From: Octadecabacter temperatus
Lineage (GTDB): Bacteria > Pseudomonadota > Alphaproteobacteria > Rhodobacterales > Rhodobacteraceae
Length of the DNA: 64,000 nt
NCBI RefSeq assembly: GCF_001187845.1
Contig: NZ_CP012160.1
Span: forward strand, 744,001-808,000
Direction: 5' to 3'
The translations under genes were made by a program, and so were the position numbers. The notes under the pieces were generated by a model. That model was given only the letters and a program-made list of their open reading frames with translations. It made no database searches and was not told the DNA's origin. This document shows, piece by piece, positions 24,991 through 32,573 of the stretch. How positions within the stretch are numbered: the stretch's first letter is position 1; each line of letters opens with the position of its first letter.

Positions 24991-25917
24991 TTAGGCTTTG
25001 GTGGCAGGCATCGCGCCGATAGCTTCGAGGTCTGCGCGTAAAGATGATCTTTGTTCGGCCGTTAGCGGGACCAATGGCGGCGTCATTCGTGTCCATAAGT
25101 CTTTGCCACTGCGCCACGCCTCGATTTGTTTCATCGCGGCCATCAATGGGTACTTACCGGCCACGGCACGGGCCGTTCTCACAACGTCCATCGCGGCATC
25201 ACGCGCTGCACCCTCTGGTGCGGCTTTGGCGGCCTGAACCCCGTTTGCGAAGACGTTCGTTGACCCAGAGATAATGCCAGCAGACCCGATCGACAGACCA
25301 TCCCACAAGAACGCCTCGGAGGACGGGTATACATCAAAGTCATCGGTGACGCCGTCGGTCGCTTCGATGAAAGCGCGCGATTGTTCAAAATCACCGCTGC
25401 TGTCTTTTAGCCCTGCGATGATACCACCGAAGGCCTTGCGCAACCGCAAGACCAGATTGACGGACAAGGGCACGGCCGACATTTGTGGGAAATGGTACAG
25501 ATAAATCCGTAAATCGTCGGACCCAATTTTTTCGATGAGATTGGCATAATAGGCGAACAACCCATCATCGGACGGGTTCTTGTAGTAATAAGGCGGCAGA
25601 ACAAGCGCGTTCATATAGCCTGCGTCGACGGCAGATCTGGTCAACGCGACGCAGTCCTCAGCGGAAGGCGCACCAGTCCCGAAAATAACTGCGTCCTTAG
25701 CGATACCTGCGTTTGCAAACGCTTCGGGAAGGGCCAACCGGTCACGCATGGGAACGGATGTGCCTTCACCGGTGGTTCCAGTTGGCGCGACCCCATCGCA
25801 CCCACCATCCGTCATCAGATGCTTGCAATAGCCAATCAAGAGGTCTGTGTTTAGAGATCCGTCGGCATTGAACGGGGAGATTGCGGCAGCATAGATGCCA
25901 CGAATTGCTTTGGTCAT
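24991..25917 (-). CDS. DapA/DHDPS family aldolase or dehydratase
   Basis: 308 residues, a complete class I TIM-barrel lyase. Substrate-carboxylate loop GTTGEGTSV, catalytic tyrosine pair in LPPYYYKNPSDD and LRIYLYHFPQ, and the Schiff-base lysine in GIIAGLKDSSGDF. The family includes dihydrodipicolinate synthase, N-acetylneuraminate lyase and 2-keto-3-deoxy-acid aldolases/dehydratases. Since it sits between an alcohol dehydrogenase and a cupin gene, and not with lysine genes, a catabolic 2-oxo-acid aldolase or dehydratase is more likely than DapA. The product would be pyruvate plus an aldehyde, or a 2,5-dioxo acid. Confidence 0.85.
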   Translation of the reverse strand: MTKAIRGIYAAAISPFNADGSLNTDLLIGYCKHLMTDGGCDGVAPTGTTGEGTSVPMRDRLALPEAFANAGIAKDAVIFGTGAPSAEDCVALTRSAVDAGYMNALVLPPYYYKNPSDDGLFAYYANLIEKIGSDDLRIYLYHFPQMSAVPLSVNLVLRLRKAFGGIIAGLKDSSGDFEQSRAFIEATDGVTDDFDVYPSSEAFLWDGLSIGSAGIISGSTNVFANGVQAAKAAPEGAARDAAMDVVRTARAVAGKYPLMAAMKQIEAWRSGKDLWTRMTPPLVPLTAEQRSSLRADLEAIGAMPATKA

Positions 25918-25935
25918 AGGTCTAGCCTTCTACGC

Positions 25936-27108
25936 TCATTTTACTGTTTTCGGGTCCTTGGGGCCGTTGCCCATCGACACAACAACTTTGATCGCATCAT
26001 CGATGCGTTCGCGCGCATATTTCAACGCTGTCGGTAGCTCTTCCATGGAAAACGTGTGGGTGTGAACCAGTCGGGCATCGAACCGCTTTTCCGCCATGAA
26101 CGCCATAGCGCGGTGCGTCGCGGAACGTCCTTCGCCGCGAATACCGTAGAGATAGATATTGTTCACCGCCAAATAGCCAAGGTCGAACTTAACCGGTTCC
26201 TTTGGGAAGGCCGCGAGGCAAATGCGTCCGCCACGGTTGGTCATCTTGACCGCTTGATTTGTTGTAGTCTCGTTGCCTGCGCAATCAACGACGTAATCCG
26301 CGCCTTTGCCTGTCAATTCCATGACCCGCGCGACCACGTCTTCGTTGCGCGCATCAATAACGTAGTCCGCACCCAGTTTGCGACCGATCTCATTGCGGTT
26401 TTCACGCGTTCCCACAAGGATAACAGGCGATGCACCAAGGGATTTCGCCACGGCAACTGCCAGCAGCCCAATCGGGCCGGGCCCGATAACGACGACACTT
26501 TCGCCGGCAACTAATCCGCCAAGTTCGGTCAGTCCGTACATGGATGTGCCCGCGGTGACGACCAACGTGGCTTCTTCGTCGGACATATCGTCGGGCACAC
26601 GGATCATCGTGTTGATGTTGTTGACTGCATATTGCGCAAAGCCACCGTCTGTCGTGAACCCATTGGCGCGGTGGCCCTTGTCGACGTCACCGTAGTTTTT
26701 GCCGTAGTTGTGGCACGAGGTGTACATGCCCATGCGACAGCGTTTGCACTGTCCACAACCTGCGTGGATTTCAACCGTGACACGGTCGCCGATTTCGAAT
26801 TCATCCACCCCAGGCCCTAGCGCGGCAATTGTGCCCATGTATTCATGGCCGGGCGTGTAGTTTTTGTTGAAGGGCGCGCCGCCTTCGATCAAAGCGGGCG
26901 TTCCGTATTTCAGGATTTCCAAGTCGGTCGCGCAAATCGCAACCGCATCGATCCGCACCAGCGCCTCGGCTTTTCCAGGGGCAGGGATAACCTTTTCGGT
27001 CAGCGTCAGCTCTTCAGGGTCTCCAAGAACCCATGCCTTCATTTCGTTTGGCAAAGGCATATTTGGGGACGTCTTTACAGCTTTCCATTCAGGAGTTTCG
27101 CGGGTCAT
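25936..27108 (-). CDS. Zinc-dependent alcohol dehydrogenase (threonine/sorbitol dehydrogenase-like)
   Basis: 390 residues. Catalytic zinc ligands are in AICATDLEIL (Cys) and TPGHEYMG (His, Glu); the structural-zinc loop CGQCKRCRMGMYTSC has all four cysteines. The Rossmann core is VVIGPGPIGLLAVAVAKSLGAS. Such enzymes oxidise polyols, threonine or other secondary alcohols with NAD. The N-terminus is about 25 residues longer than in close relatives; an internal ATG (MPLPNEMKAW, residue 17) is an alternative start. First gene of the minus-strand operon, its start lies 34 bp from operator O4. Confidence 0.88.
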   Translation of the reverse strand: MTRETPEWKAVKTSPNMPLPNEMKAWVLGDPEELTLTEKVIPAPGKAEALVRIDAVAICATDLEILKYGTPALIEGGAPFNKNYTPGHEYMGTIAALGPGVDEFEIGDRVTVEIHAGCGQCKRCRMGMYTSCHNYGKNYGDVDKGHRANGFTTDGGFAQYAVNNINTMIRVPDDMSDEEATLVVTAGTSMYGLTELGGLVAGESVVVIGPGPIGLLAVAVAKSLGASPVILVGTRENRNEIGRKLGADYVIDARNEDVVARVMELTGKGADYVVDCAGNETTTNQAVKMTNRGGRICLAAFPKEPVKFDLGYLAVNNIYLYGIRGEGRSATHRAMAFMAEKRFDARLVHTHTFSMEELPTALKYARERIDDAIKVVVSMGNGPKDPKTVK

Positions 27109-27142
27109 GCGGGGCCTCTAATAATCAGTGATCTTTATGTAT

Positions 27143-27156
27143 AATGGTCAACCAAT
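27143..27156. promoter_or_regulatory. Operator palindrome O4 (AATGGT-CA-ACCAAT)
   Basis: Palindrome with one outer mismatch, 34 bp upstream of the alcohol dehydrogenase gene. A TATAAT at 27140-27145 overlaps its left edge on the plus strand, and a TTGACC inside it could be a minus-strand -35 element. Either reading places it over a promoter. Confidence 0.75.
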
Positions 27157-27263
27157 TTTGATTGAGCGCGCTGAGTCGTTGAGTAAGGATAATGCTGCAA
27201 TAATGGGCTGTATAGGTGTAATGGGTAGAAAATTCGAATTTAAGTGAATCGCAATGATTCCGC

Positions 27264-27277
27264 ATTGGTTGACCAGT
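27264..27277. promoter_or_regulatory. Operator palindrome O5 (ATTGGT-TG-ACCAGT)
   Basis: Palindrome with one outer mismatch, 121 bp from O4 and 112 bp upstream of the GST gene. Just after it, TTGGTTGTG occurs twice (27277-27285 and 27292-27300), possible extra half-sites. Confidence 0.7.
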
Positions 27278-27389
27278 TGGTTGTGATTAGTTTGGTTGTG
27301 AGGGCTTGTCAGCCGATGCAAACGCCCTAATATCGAAGCGACGCTATTATCAACGACTCCACATTCCGGACTTACGCAGGACAAACCAA

Positions 27390-28028
27390 ATGATTGATCT
27401 TTACACTTGGACGACACCGAATGGCCGTAAGGTTTCTATTTTGCTTGAAGAACTGGGCATCCCTTATACCGCGCATCCAGTCGACATTTCTAAGGACGAG
27501 CAGTTTGATCCTGACTTTTTGAAGATCGCGCCGAACAATCGAATTCCAGCGATTGTTGATCAGGACAACGGCATGTCCTTGATGGAGACGGGTGCGATCA
27601 TGCTGTATCTGGCCAACAAGCATAAGCAGTTCACCTGCGAGGGTGATGAATATTGGCGCATGGTTGAATGGTTGATGTGGCAAATGGGTGGTCTTGGCCC
27701 GATGTTGGGGCAGGTTCACCACTTCGTAAAATACAACAAAGGTAAGTCTGAGTACGGCGAACAGCGCTATTCCACAGAAGCGCAGCGTTTGTATCGGGTT
27801 CTTAACACCCGTCTTGAGGGGCGTGACTACGTCGTGGGTGAGGGCAGAGGTCATTACACCATCGCCGATATGTCGATGTTTCCTTGGATTGCCCGTCACG
27901 ACTGGCAGGAAATTGACCTTAAGGATTATCCAAACGTACGCGATTGGTATTTGCGCATCGTGGATCGTCCCGCAGTACAAAAGGGCTACCACATTCCTAA
28001 ATATACGACCGATATCCCCATGCCGTAA
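27390..28028 (+). CDS. Glutathione S-transferase family protein (YghU/YfcG-like)
   Basis: 212 residues from the ATG at 27390; the frame is open to a TTG at 27306 but that part overlaps the promoter region and does not resemble a GST. Thioredoxin-like N-domain: MIDLYTWTTPNGRKVSILLEE (Thr/Asn in place of Cys, as in Nu-class enzymes), cis-Pro motif NNRIPAIVD, and ETGAIMLYLANK for glutathione. The C-terminal helical domain includes YTIADMSMFPWIARH. Nu-class GSTs have disulfide reductase activity; here it may detoxify an electrophilic intermediate. Divergent from the alcohol dehydrogenase operon. Confidence 0.88.
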   Translation: MIDLYTWTTPNGRKVSILLEELGIPYTAHPVDISKDEQFDPDFLKIAPNNRIPAIVDQDNGMSLMETGAIMLYLANKHKQFTCEGDEYWRMVEWLMWQMGGLGPMLGQVHHFVKYNKGKSEYGEQRYSTEAQRLYRVLNTRLEGRDYVVGEGRGHYTIADMSMFPWIARHDWQEIDLKDYPNVRDWYLRIVDRPAVQKGYHIPKYTTDIPMP

Positions 28029-28355
28029 GTGGCATCAGAACGGAGTGTTTGGGGGCGCAGTAATGCGCCCCTTTTTCGTTCACGTCGTCCCGCCAAGCCT
28101 GGAAAAGCCGACCGATATGATCTCGAGGCACCGATTCCCATATCGGTTAATCCGCGACCAGCCTAGCGGAACCTGAAGATTGCCCGCAGTAAATGCGTTA
28201 TCTTTTCAAATACTTACTGGTGGATTTTGCCGCTTCGTATGTATGTGATCTCGACAGGTGTTTACAAAGCTAATTTGGTGTGCCCAACTCGCCAAACCAA
28301 CAGGTATACTAGTCTGCATTCATTTTGCGGGCACTTTTAAGTCTGGGAGGACACA
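28029..28355. other. Intergenic region, 327 bp, GST gene to second TRAP operon
   Basis: Contains the GST terminator at 28052-28077. I see no coding frame with family resemblance and no TGGT-N2-ACCA operator. The promoter of the TRAP operon must lie in its right half, which is locally AT-richer (about 28200-28330). Confidence 0.4.
28052..28077 (+). terminator. Rho-independent terminator after the GST gene
   Basis: Stem GGGGCGCA (28052-28059) and TGCGCCCC (28064-28071) with a GTAA loop, followed by TTTTTC. It ends the GST transcript and separates it from the TRAP operon. Confidence 0.85.
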
Positions 28356-29348
28356 ATGTTTCACTTCAAATCAATGAAGGCTGTAACCGTCGGCGCGATC
28401 GCTGCAACAGCTGTTATGGCGACGTCCGTTTCTGCGGAAACTGCATTGCGCGGCGCGAGCTTGTTTGACGAAGAGCACGCCTACACCAAAACACTTCGCG
28501 AGTTCGAACGCTTGGTCACTGAGGGCTATGATGGCGACGTTTCATTCGACATCAGCTTGAACGGCGAACTGGGCGACGAGAGCGATTTCGTGACGTTCTT
28601 GCAGCAGGGTGTTGCGATCGATTACGCCATCATGGCGCCGTCCAACATGGCGACATTCGCACCATCCATTCCTTTGATGGACATGCCATTCTTGTTCCGT
28701 GACCTTGAGCACTGGGATACTGCATTGGCCAGCGGTGTTATGGCCCCCCTCGAAGCTGAGCTCCTTGAAAAGGCAAACATCCGCGTCATCGGTTATGCAG
28801 GTGGCGGTGTTCGTAACCTCGCATCCGCTGAAGCCATCACAAACATCGATGAGCTGACAGGCCACCAGATGCGCGTAATGGGTGCGCCAATTCAGGCGCA
28901 AATCTTCGCAGCCATTCAAGCGGCACCTTCTGCGATTGCGTATAACGAAGTTTACAACGCGATTCAGACAGGCGTGATCGCTGGTTTCGAAAACGAAGCG
29001 GCGTCCATCCAGAACCTTAAGTTCTACGAAGTTGCCCCGCACATCACACTGACGCGCCACGCGATTACCGTGCGCCCATTGGTGATGTCTGAAAGCACGT
29101 TCTCTGCTTTGGATGCCGATCTTCAAGCTGTTGTTCTTGAAGCCGGTGCCGCAGCGGGCGCATTCGGCCGTGAGCTGGAAAGCCGTCAGGACGGTGAAAA
29201 GATGCAAGAGATGATCGATGCTGGTCAGGTGTTTGTCACTGAATTCGAAGGCCGCGATGCGCTGCTTGAGATGGTGATCCCTGTGCAAGACGCATACGCC
29301 GCTGAACTGGGCGCGTCTGATCTGCTTGAAGCAATCCGCGCTAAGTAA
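28356..29348 (+). CDS. TRAP transporter substrate-binding protein (DctP family), second system
   Basis: 330 residues with a Sec signal peptide (hydrophobic VTVGAIAATAVMATS, cleavage after SVSA near residue 27). Mature DctP features: a lobe-1 helix FLQQGVAIDYAIMAPSNMA, the arginine-bearing loop TNIDELTGHQMRVMGAPIQAQIFAAIQA and the lobe-2 block AYNEVYNAIQTGVIAGFENEAASIQNLKFYEVA. GGGAGG precedes the ATG. It starts a second complete TRAP set with the genes at 29416 and 29943. Ligand unknown; no catabolic gene is attached to this operon. Confidence 0.92.
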   Translation: MFHFKSMKAVTVGAIAATAVMATSVSAETALRGASLFDEEHAYTKTLREFERLVTEGYDGDVSFDISLNGELGDESDFVTFLQQGVAIDYAIMAPSNMATFAPSIPLMDMPFLFRDLEHWDTALASGVMAPLEAELLEKANIRVIGYAGGGVRNLASAEAITNIDELTGHQMRVMGAPIQAQIFAAIQAAPSAIAYNEVYNAIQTGVIAGFENEAASIQNLKFYEVAPHITLTRHAITVRPLVMSESTFSALDADLQAVVLEAGAAAGAFGRELESRQDGEKMQEMIDAGQVFVTEFEGRDALLEMVIPVQDAYAAELGASDLLEAIRAK

Positions 29349-29367
29349 GTCTCGGACATTGAAAATG

Positions 29368-29402
29368 ATTATCGGCGCCGGTCAACGGCGCCGATAATTT
29401 TA
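29368..29402 (+). terminator. 12-bp stem hairpin between dctP and dctQ (second TRAP operon)
   Basis: Perfect stem ATTATCGGCGCC (29368-29379) / GGCGCCGATAAT (29387-29398) with a 7-base loop, followed by TTTTA. Inside the operon, so probably an attenuator or mRNA 3' stabiliser that raises binding-protein output over permease output. Confidence 0.8.
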
Positions 29403-29415
29403 CTTAGGGGACGTC

Positions 29416-29946
29416 ATGATAATTCGGGTCTTTAAATTGCTTCGCAGCGGCTTTGTCGGGCAGGCGCTTGAGCAGCTTTGCAATGTTTTACGGGTGTTGC
29501 TAGGAGTTCTTATCGCCGTCCTCGCCATCCCTGTCGGCATGCAGGTAATCGCACGCTACACTGGTCTTATTCCTGTGTATCTTTGGACCGAAGAGCTGGC
29601 GACGTTCATCTTCGTTTGGGCCGTCATGATCGGCGCGATGATTGCGGTTTGGGACGGGTCCCACTTTGATGTACGCGTAATCCCAGATGCCAAACGCCCT
29701 CTGCTTGTCCTGTTACAGGACGGGTTTGTGCTGGTTATGATCCTCGCCTTCGCGCTGATCTTTGCGTGGTACGGGATTGAATACGCCAAATTCGGCTACA
29801 TCCAGAATTCCGTTATGATGCGCGCGAATATGCTGGTCACTTATATCTCGGTGCCGATTGCAGGTGTCATCTGGATCTTGTTCGCGGGCTACAGGCTTTA
29901 CGAAGCTATTCTCAAATATAAAAATCGGGCGGTAGACGCAGCATGA
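29416..29946 (+). CDS. TRAP transporter small permease (DctQ family), second system
   Basis: 176 residues with four membrane helices (about 28-50, 60-80, 97-120, 140-160). Typical block: VIARYTGLIPVYLWTEELATFIFVWAVMIGAMIAVWDGSHFDV, in which the W-x-E-E-L-A motif marks DctQ proteins. It partners the large permease that starts four bases before its stop (ATGA overlap). Unlike the DctQ at 3454 it has no extra polar loop. Confidence 0.92.
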   Translation: MIIRVFKLLRSGFVGQALEQLCNVLRVLLGVLIAVLAIPVGMQVIARYTGLIPVYLWTEELATFIFVWAVMIGAMIAVWDGSHFDVRVIPDAKRPLLVLLQDGFVLVMILAFALIFAWYGIEYAKFGYIQNSVMMRANMLVTYISVPIAGVIWILFAGYRLYEAILKYKNRAVDAA

Positions 29947-31253
29947 TTATCTCAACGGGCCTCGCCTGCGCCATTCTTGTCGGCAGTTTTATTTTCTTGG
30001 TCGCCATGCGCATTCCTGTGGCGTTTTCACTTGCGATTGCGACGGTGCCGATTGTGGTTCTGGAACTGCGCCTGACCCCGTTCATTGTGCTGGACCGTAT
30101 GTTCCAGTCCTATAACGCCTTCATCTTGCTTGCTGTGCCGTTCTTCTTGCTTGCCGCGAACCTCATGAATTCGGGGAAAGTTACGGAAAAGCTGATTGAT
30201 CTTTCGCGTGTTTTAACGGGATGGATGCCTGGTGGATTGGGGCACGTTAATGTTGCTGTTTCCATGCTGTTTGCTGGTATTTCAGGGTCATCTACCGCGG
30301 ATGCGGCGGGTTGTGGGAAAATCTTGATCCCCGCAATGATCAACGAGGGTTACGACCGCCGTTTCGCAATTGCGATTACTGCCTGTTCGTCCGTTATGGG
30401 CGTCATCATCCCTCCGTCGATCTTGATGATCGTTTGGGGCGGGGTCATGAAGACGTCGGTCGGAGCTTTGTTTTTGGCGGGTGCCATTCCGGGCATCATG
30501 ATCGGGCTTGCGCTTATGGCAACGGTTTACGGCTATGCAAAGGTTTATGATTACCCGATTATCGGCAAGCCGACCCTGAACGAAATCTGGGTGGCGTTTA
30601 AGGGCGCATTCCTTGCGTTGCTTACACCGATCTTTGTTATCGGCAGCATCGTCGGCGGCATTGTTACGCCAACGGAAAGCGCGATCATTGCGGCGGGTTA
30701 CGCGTTGATCCTTGGGATGTTTGTTTATCGAACAGTCACGATCAAAGACTTAGGTCATATTTTCTATGACACAGGGCGCTTCGCGTCGATCTCACTTTTC
30801 GCGATTGGATCTGCGTCTGCGTTTGGTTGGTTGCTGGCCTTCTATCATGTGCCGCAGTTGGTTGTGGACACGATGACAAGCCTTGAATTTGGTACCTTCG
30901 GAACCGCTCTTGTGATTGCAGGCCTGTTCTTATTCTTCGGCCTGTTCATTGACGCGATCCCGACGATCATCATCCTCGGTACGGTTCTATTGCCTGTTGC
31001 GACGGCGGCAGAAATTCATCCGGTGGTGTTTGCGATTATCGGTATTGTTTCGCTCGCCTTTGGGCTGGTGACTCCGCCGTACGGATTGTGCTTGCTGATT
31101 TCGGCCTCAATCGGTGGGATGAACGTTGTGCAAGTGATGCGTGAAGTGTGTATCATCTTGCTGCCAATGTTGCTGATCCTGCTTTTGATTATCGTTTTCC
31201 CAAGCATCGCACTGTGGCTGCCACAAACGTTGATGCCGGACACGTTTAAGTAA
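29943..31253 (+). CDS. TRAP transporter large permease (DctM family), second system
   Basis: 436 residues, about 12 helices. DctM blocks: AVPFFLLAANLMNSGKVTEKLIDLSRVLTGWMPGGLGHVNV, GISGSSTADAAGCGKILIPAM, CSSVMGVIIPPSILMIVWG, GGIVTPTESAIIAAGYALILG and GLVTPPYGLCLLISASIGG. It forms the sodium-coupled translocation unit with DctQ. End of the operon; no obvious terminator stem follows in the next 100 bp. Confidence 0.95.
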   Translation: MIISTGLACAILVGSFIFLVAMRIPVAFSLAIATVPIVVLELRLTPFIVLDRMFQSYNAFILLAVPFFLLAANLMNSGKVTEKLIDLSRVLTGWMPGGLGHVNVAVSMLFAGISGSSTADAAGCGKILIPAMINEGYDRRFAIAITACSSVMGVIIPPSILMIVWGGVMKTSVGALFLAGAIPGIMIGLALMATVYGYAKVYDYPIIGKPTLNEIWVAFKGAFLALLTPIFVIGSIVGGIVTPTESAIIAAGYALILGMFVYRTVTIKDLGHIFYDTGRFASISLFAIGSASAFGWLLAFYHVPQLVVDTMTSLEFGTFGTALVIAGLFLFFGLFIDAIPTIIILGTVLLPVATAAEIHPVVFAIIGIVSLAFGLVTPPYGLCLLISASIGGMNVVQVMREVCIILLPMLLILLLIIVFPSIALWLPQTLMPDTFK

Positions 31254-31621
31254 ACACGACACGCGCTTAATACTGTCGCCAAACGGGGCAAGGGAAAGAC
31301 CTGACGCTTCGAGTCGTTGCATGAGCTGCACACTTTACCCTAGTTGATCCACCGTTTCGGACAATTCGTTCATGGCTGATCAGCCCCGTTTCGACTACCT
31401 AAGAGGCTACGGCCAACCGCATCTGCATAAGCCGGATATCGATGTTTTGGTGGCGCGAGGAGTGCGTTTAGGTGAAGCCAATTTGCGGTCCATCGCGCAT
31501 GTCGACCAATACGGGGCGCTAATTGCGCAGCTATGGATCTACGTGGAATGGGATGCCGCTCAGGGTTGGGGAGCCGACGCTGAGTGATCATCTGCGAGAG
31601 GTCGGAGTTATCACAACCGTT
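31254..31621. other. Intergenic region, 368 bp, second TRAP operon to tRNA-Cys
   Basis: No recognisable gene. It holds one plausible small frame at 31372-31587, listed separately. The sequence immediately left of the tRNA would carry its 3' trailer; no T-rich hairpin is evident there. Confidence 0.35.
31372..31587 (+). CDS. Possible small hypothetical protein (71 aa)
   Basis: ATG-to-TGA frame with protein-like composition (begins MADQPRFDYLRGYGQPHLHK, ends in an acidic GWGADAE). Not recognised as any family. It fills part of an otherwise empty 368-bp gap before tRNA-Cys, but it has no good ribosome binding site and a longer frame runs on the opposite strand, so translation is doubtful. Confidence 0.25.
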   Translation: MADQPRFDYLRGYGQPHLHKPDIDVLVARGVRLGEANLRSIAHVDQYGALIAQLWIYVEWDAAQGWGADAE

Positions 31622-31695
31622 TGGAGGCGAGTACGAGAATCGAACTCGTGTACACGGATTTGCAATCCGCTGCGTAACCACTCCGCCAACTCGCC
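31622..31695 (-). tRNA. tRNA-Cys (GCA)
   Basis: On the minus strand it begins GGCGAGT, which pairs with ACTCGCC at the 3' end, followed by discriminator T and an encoded CCA (74 nt in total). The anticodon loop reads ATTGCAAAT with GCA as anticodon; the T-arm has GAGTTCGATTCTC. All four stems fold. Confidence 0.95.
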
Positions 31696-31859
31696 GTCCT
31701 GTGGTTGTGGGTGTGCTTTAGCGACGAATCTGGGGCGGTTCAATAGGGTGTTTGCATGTCTGCCGGAAGAACAACGCTGTTAGCAACAATGGGCCGTTGC
31801 CGACAGCCAATCGCTGTGGCATGAATGGGCCGTAGATTCTGAACGAAAGAGTTTAGCTC

Positions 31860-32513
31860 GTGGCTGATTATCAAACCCGCAGAACAATGATGGTGGACAC
31901 ACAGGTTCGCCCATCAGACGTGACCAAATTCCCAATTATCGATGCGCTGTTGAGCGTGCCGCGCGAAGACTTCGTGCCGGACGCCAAGCGCGAGGCGGCT
32001 TACATCGGTGAAAATATCGATATTGGCGAAGGCCGGGTGCTGCTTGAGTCGCGCACGTTTGCCAAAATGCTTGAAGCTGCTGAGATCGAGCCAACGGATG
32101 TTGTTCTCGATCTTGGGTGCGGGCTTGGGTATTCGACTGCGGTCCTTGCACAGTTGGCCGATTTCGTTGTTGCCGTCGAAGACGAGGCCGGGCGCGCTGA
32201 AGAAGCGCAACAAAACCTGTCCGATCACGGCATCGACAATGCCGCCGTATTTGAAGGCGCACTTGTTGAGGGTGCGGCAAAGAACGGCCCTTTCGATGTG
32301 ATCTTGCTGCAAGGTGCCGTTGAACAAGTTCCTGCGGCGTTGTTGGCGCAAGTTAAAGACGGCGGACGCATTGTTGCGATCTTCGCAGAGGGCGCTTTGG
32401 GCGTCGTTCGTGTGGGCCGCAAGATTGACGGTTCTGTGAATTGGCGCATGTCTTTCAATGCAAGCGCACCGGTATTGGCGGACTTTGGTAAAGAAGCTGC
32501 CTTCAGCTTCTGA
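31860..32513 (+). CDS. pcm: Protein-L-isoaspartate O-methyltransferase family protein
   Basis: 217 residues, the usual Pcm size. The SAM-binding motif is VVLDLGCGLGYSTAVLAQLA (about residues 78-97), with the acidic strand VVAVEDEAG after it and FDVILLQGAVEQVPAAL as motif II/III. It starts at GTG 31860 (GAAAGAG upstream); an internal ATG-ATG pair at residue 10 is less likely because it would remove the conserved MVDTQVRP context. It repairs isoaspartyl residues in aged proteins by methyl transfer. The first gene of the pcm-tolC-popZ order common in Rhodobacteraceae. Confidence 0.88.
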   Translation: MADYQTRRTMMVDTQVRPSDVTKFPIIDALLSVPREDFVPDAKREAAYIGENIDIGEGRVLLESRTFAKMLEAAEIEPTDVVLDLGCGLGYSTAVLAQLADFVVAVEDEAGRAEEAQQNLSDHGIDNAAVFEGALVEGAAKNGPFDVILLQGAVEQVPAALLAQVKDGGRIVAIFAEGALGVVRVGRKIDGSVNWRMSFNASAPVLADFGKEAAFSF

Positions 32514-32530
32514 CAAAACACTTTTGTCAG
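32510..32530 (+). terminator. Hairpin spanning the pcm stop codon
   Basis: CTGACAAAA (32510-32518) pairs with TTTTGTCAG (32522-32530) around CAC. The pcm TGA (32511-32513) lies inside the stem. The T-run is within the stem, not after it, so termination would be weak; it may only protect the mRNA end. Confidence 0.45.
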
Positions 32531-32573
32531 AGGTCCATTTTGGTACGATGACCTGATTGATAAGGAAACGATC

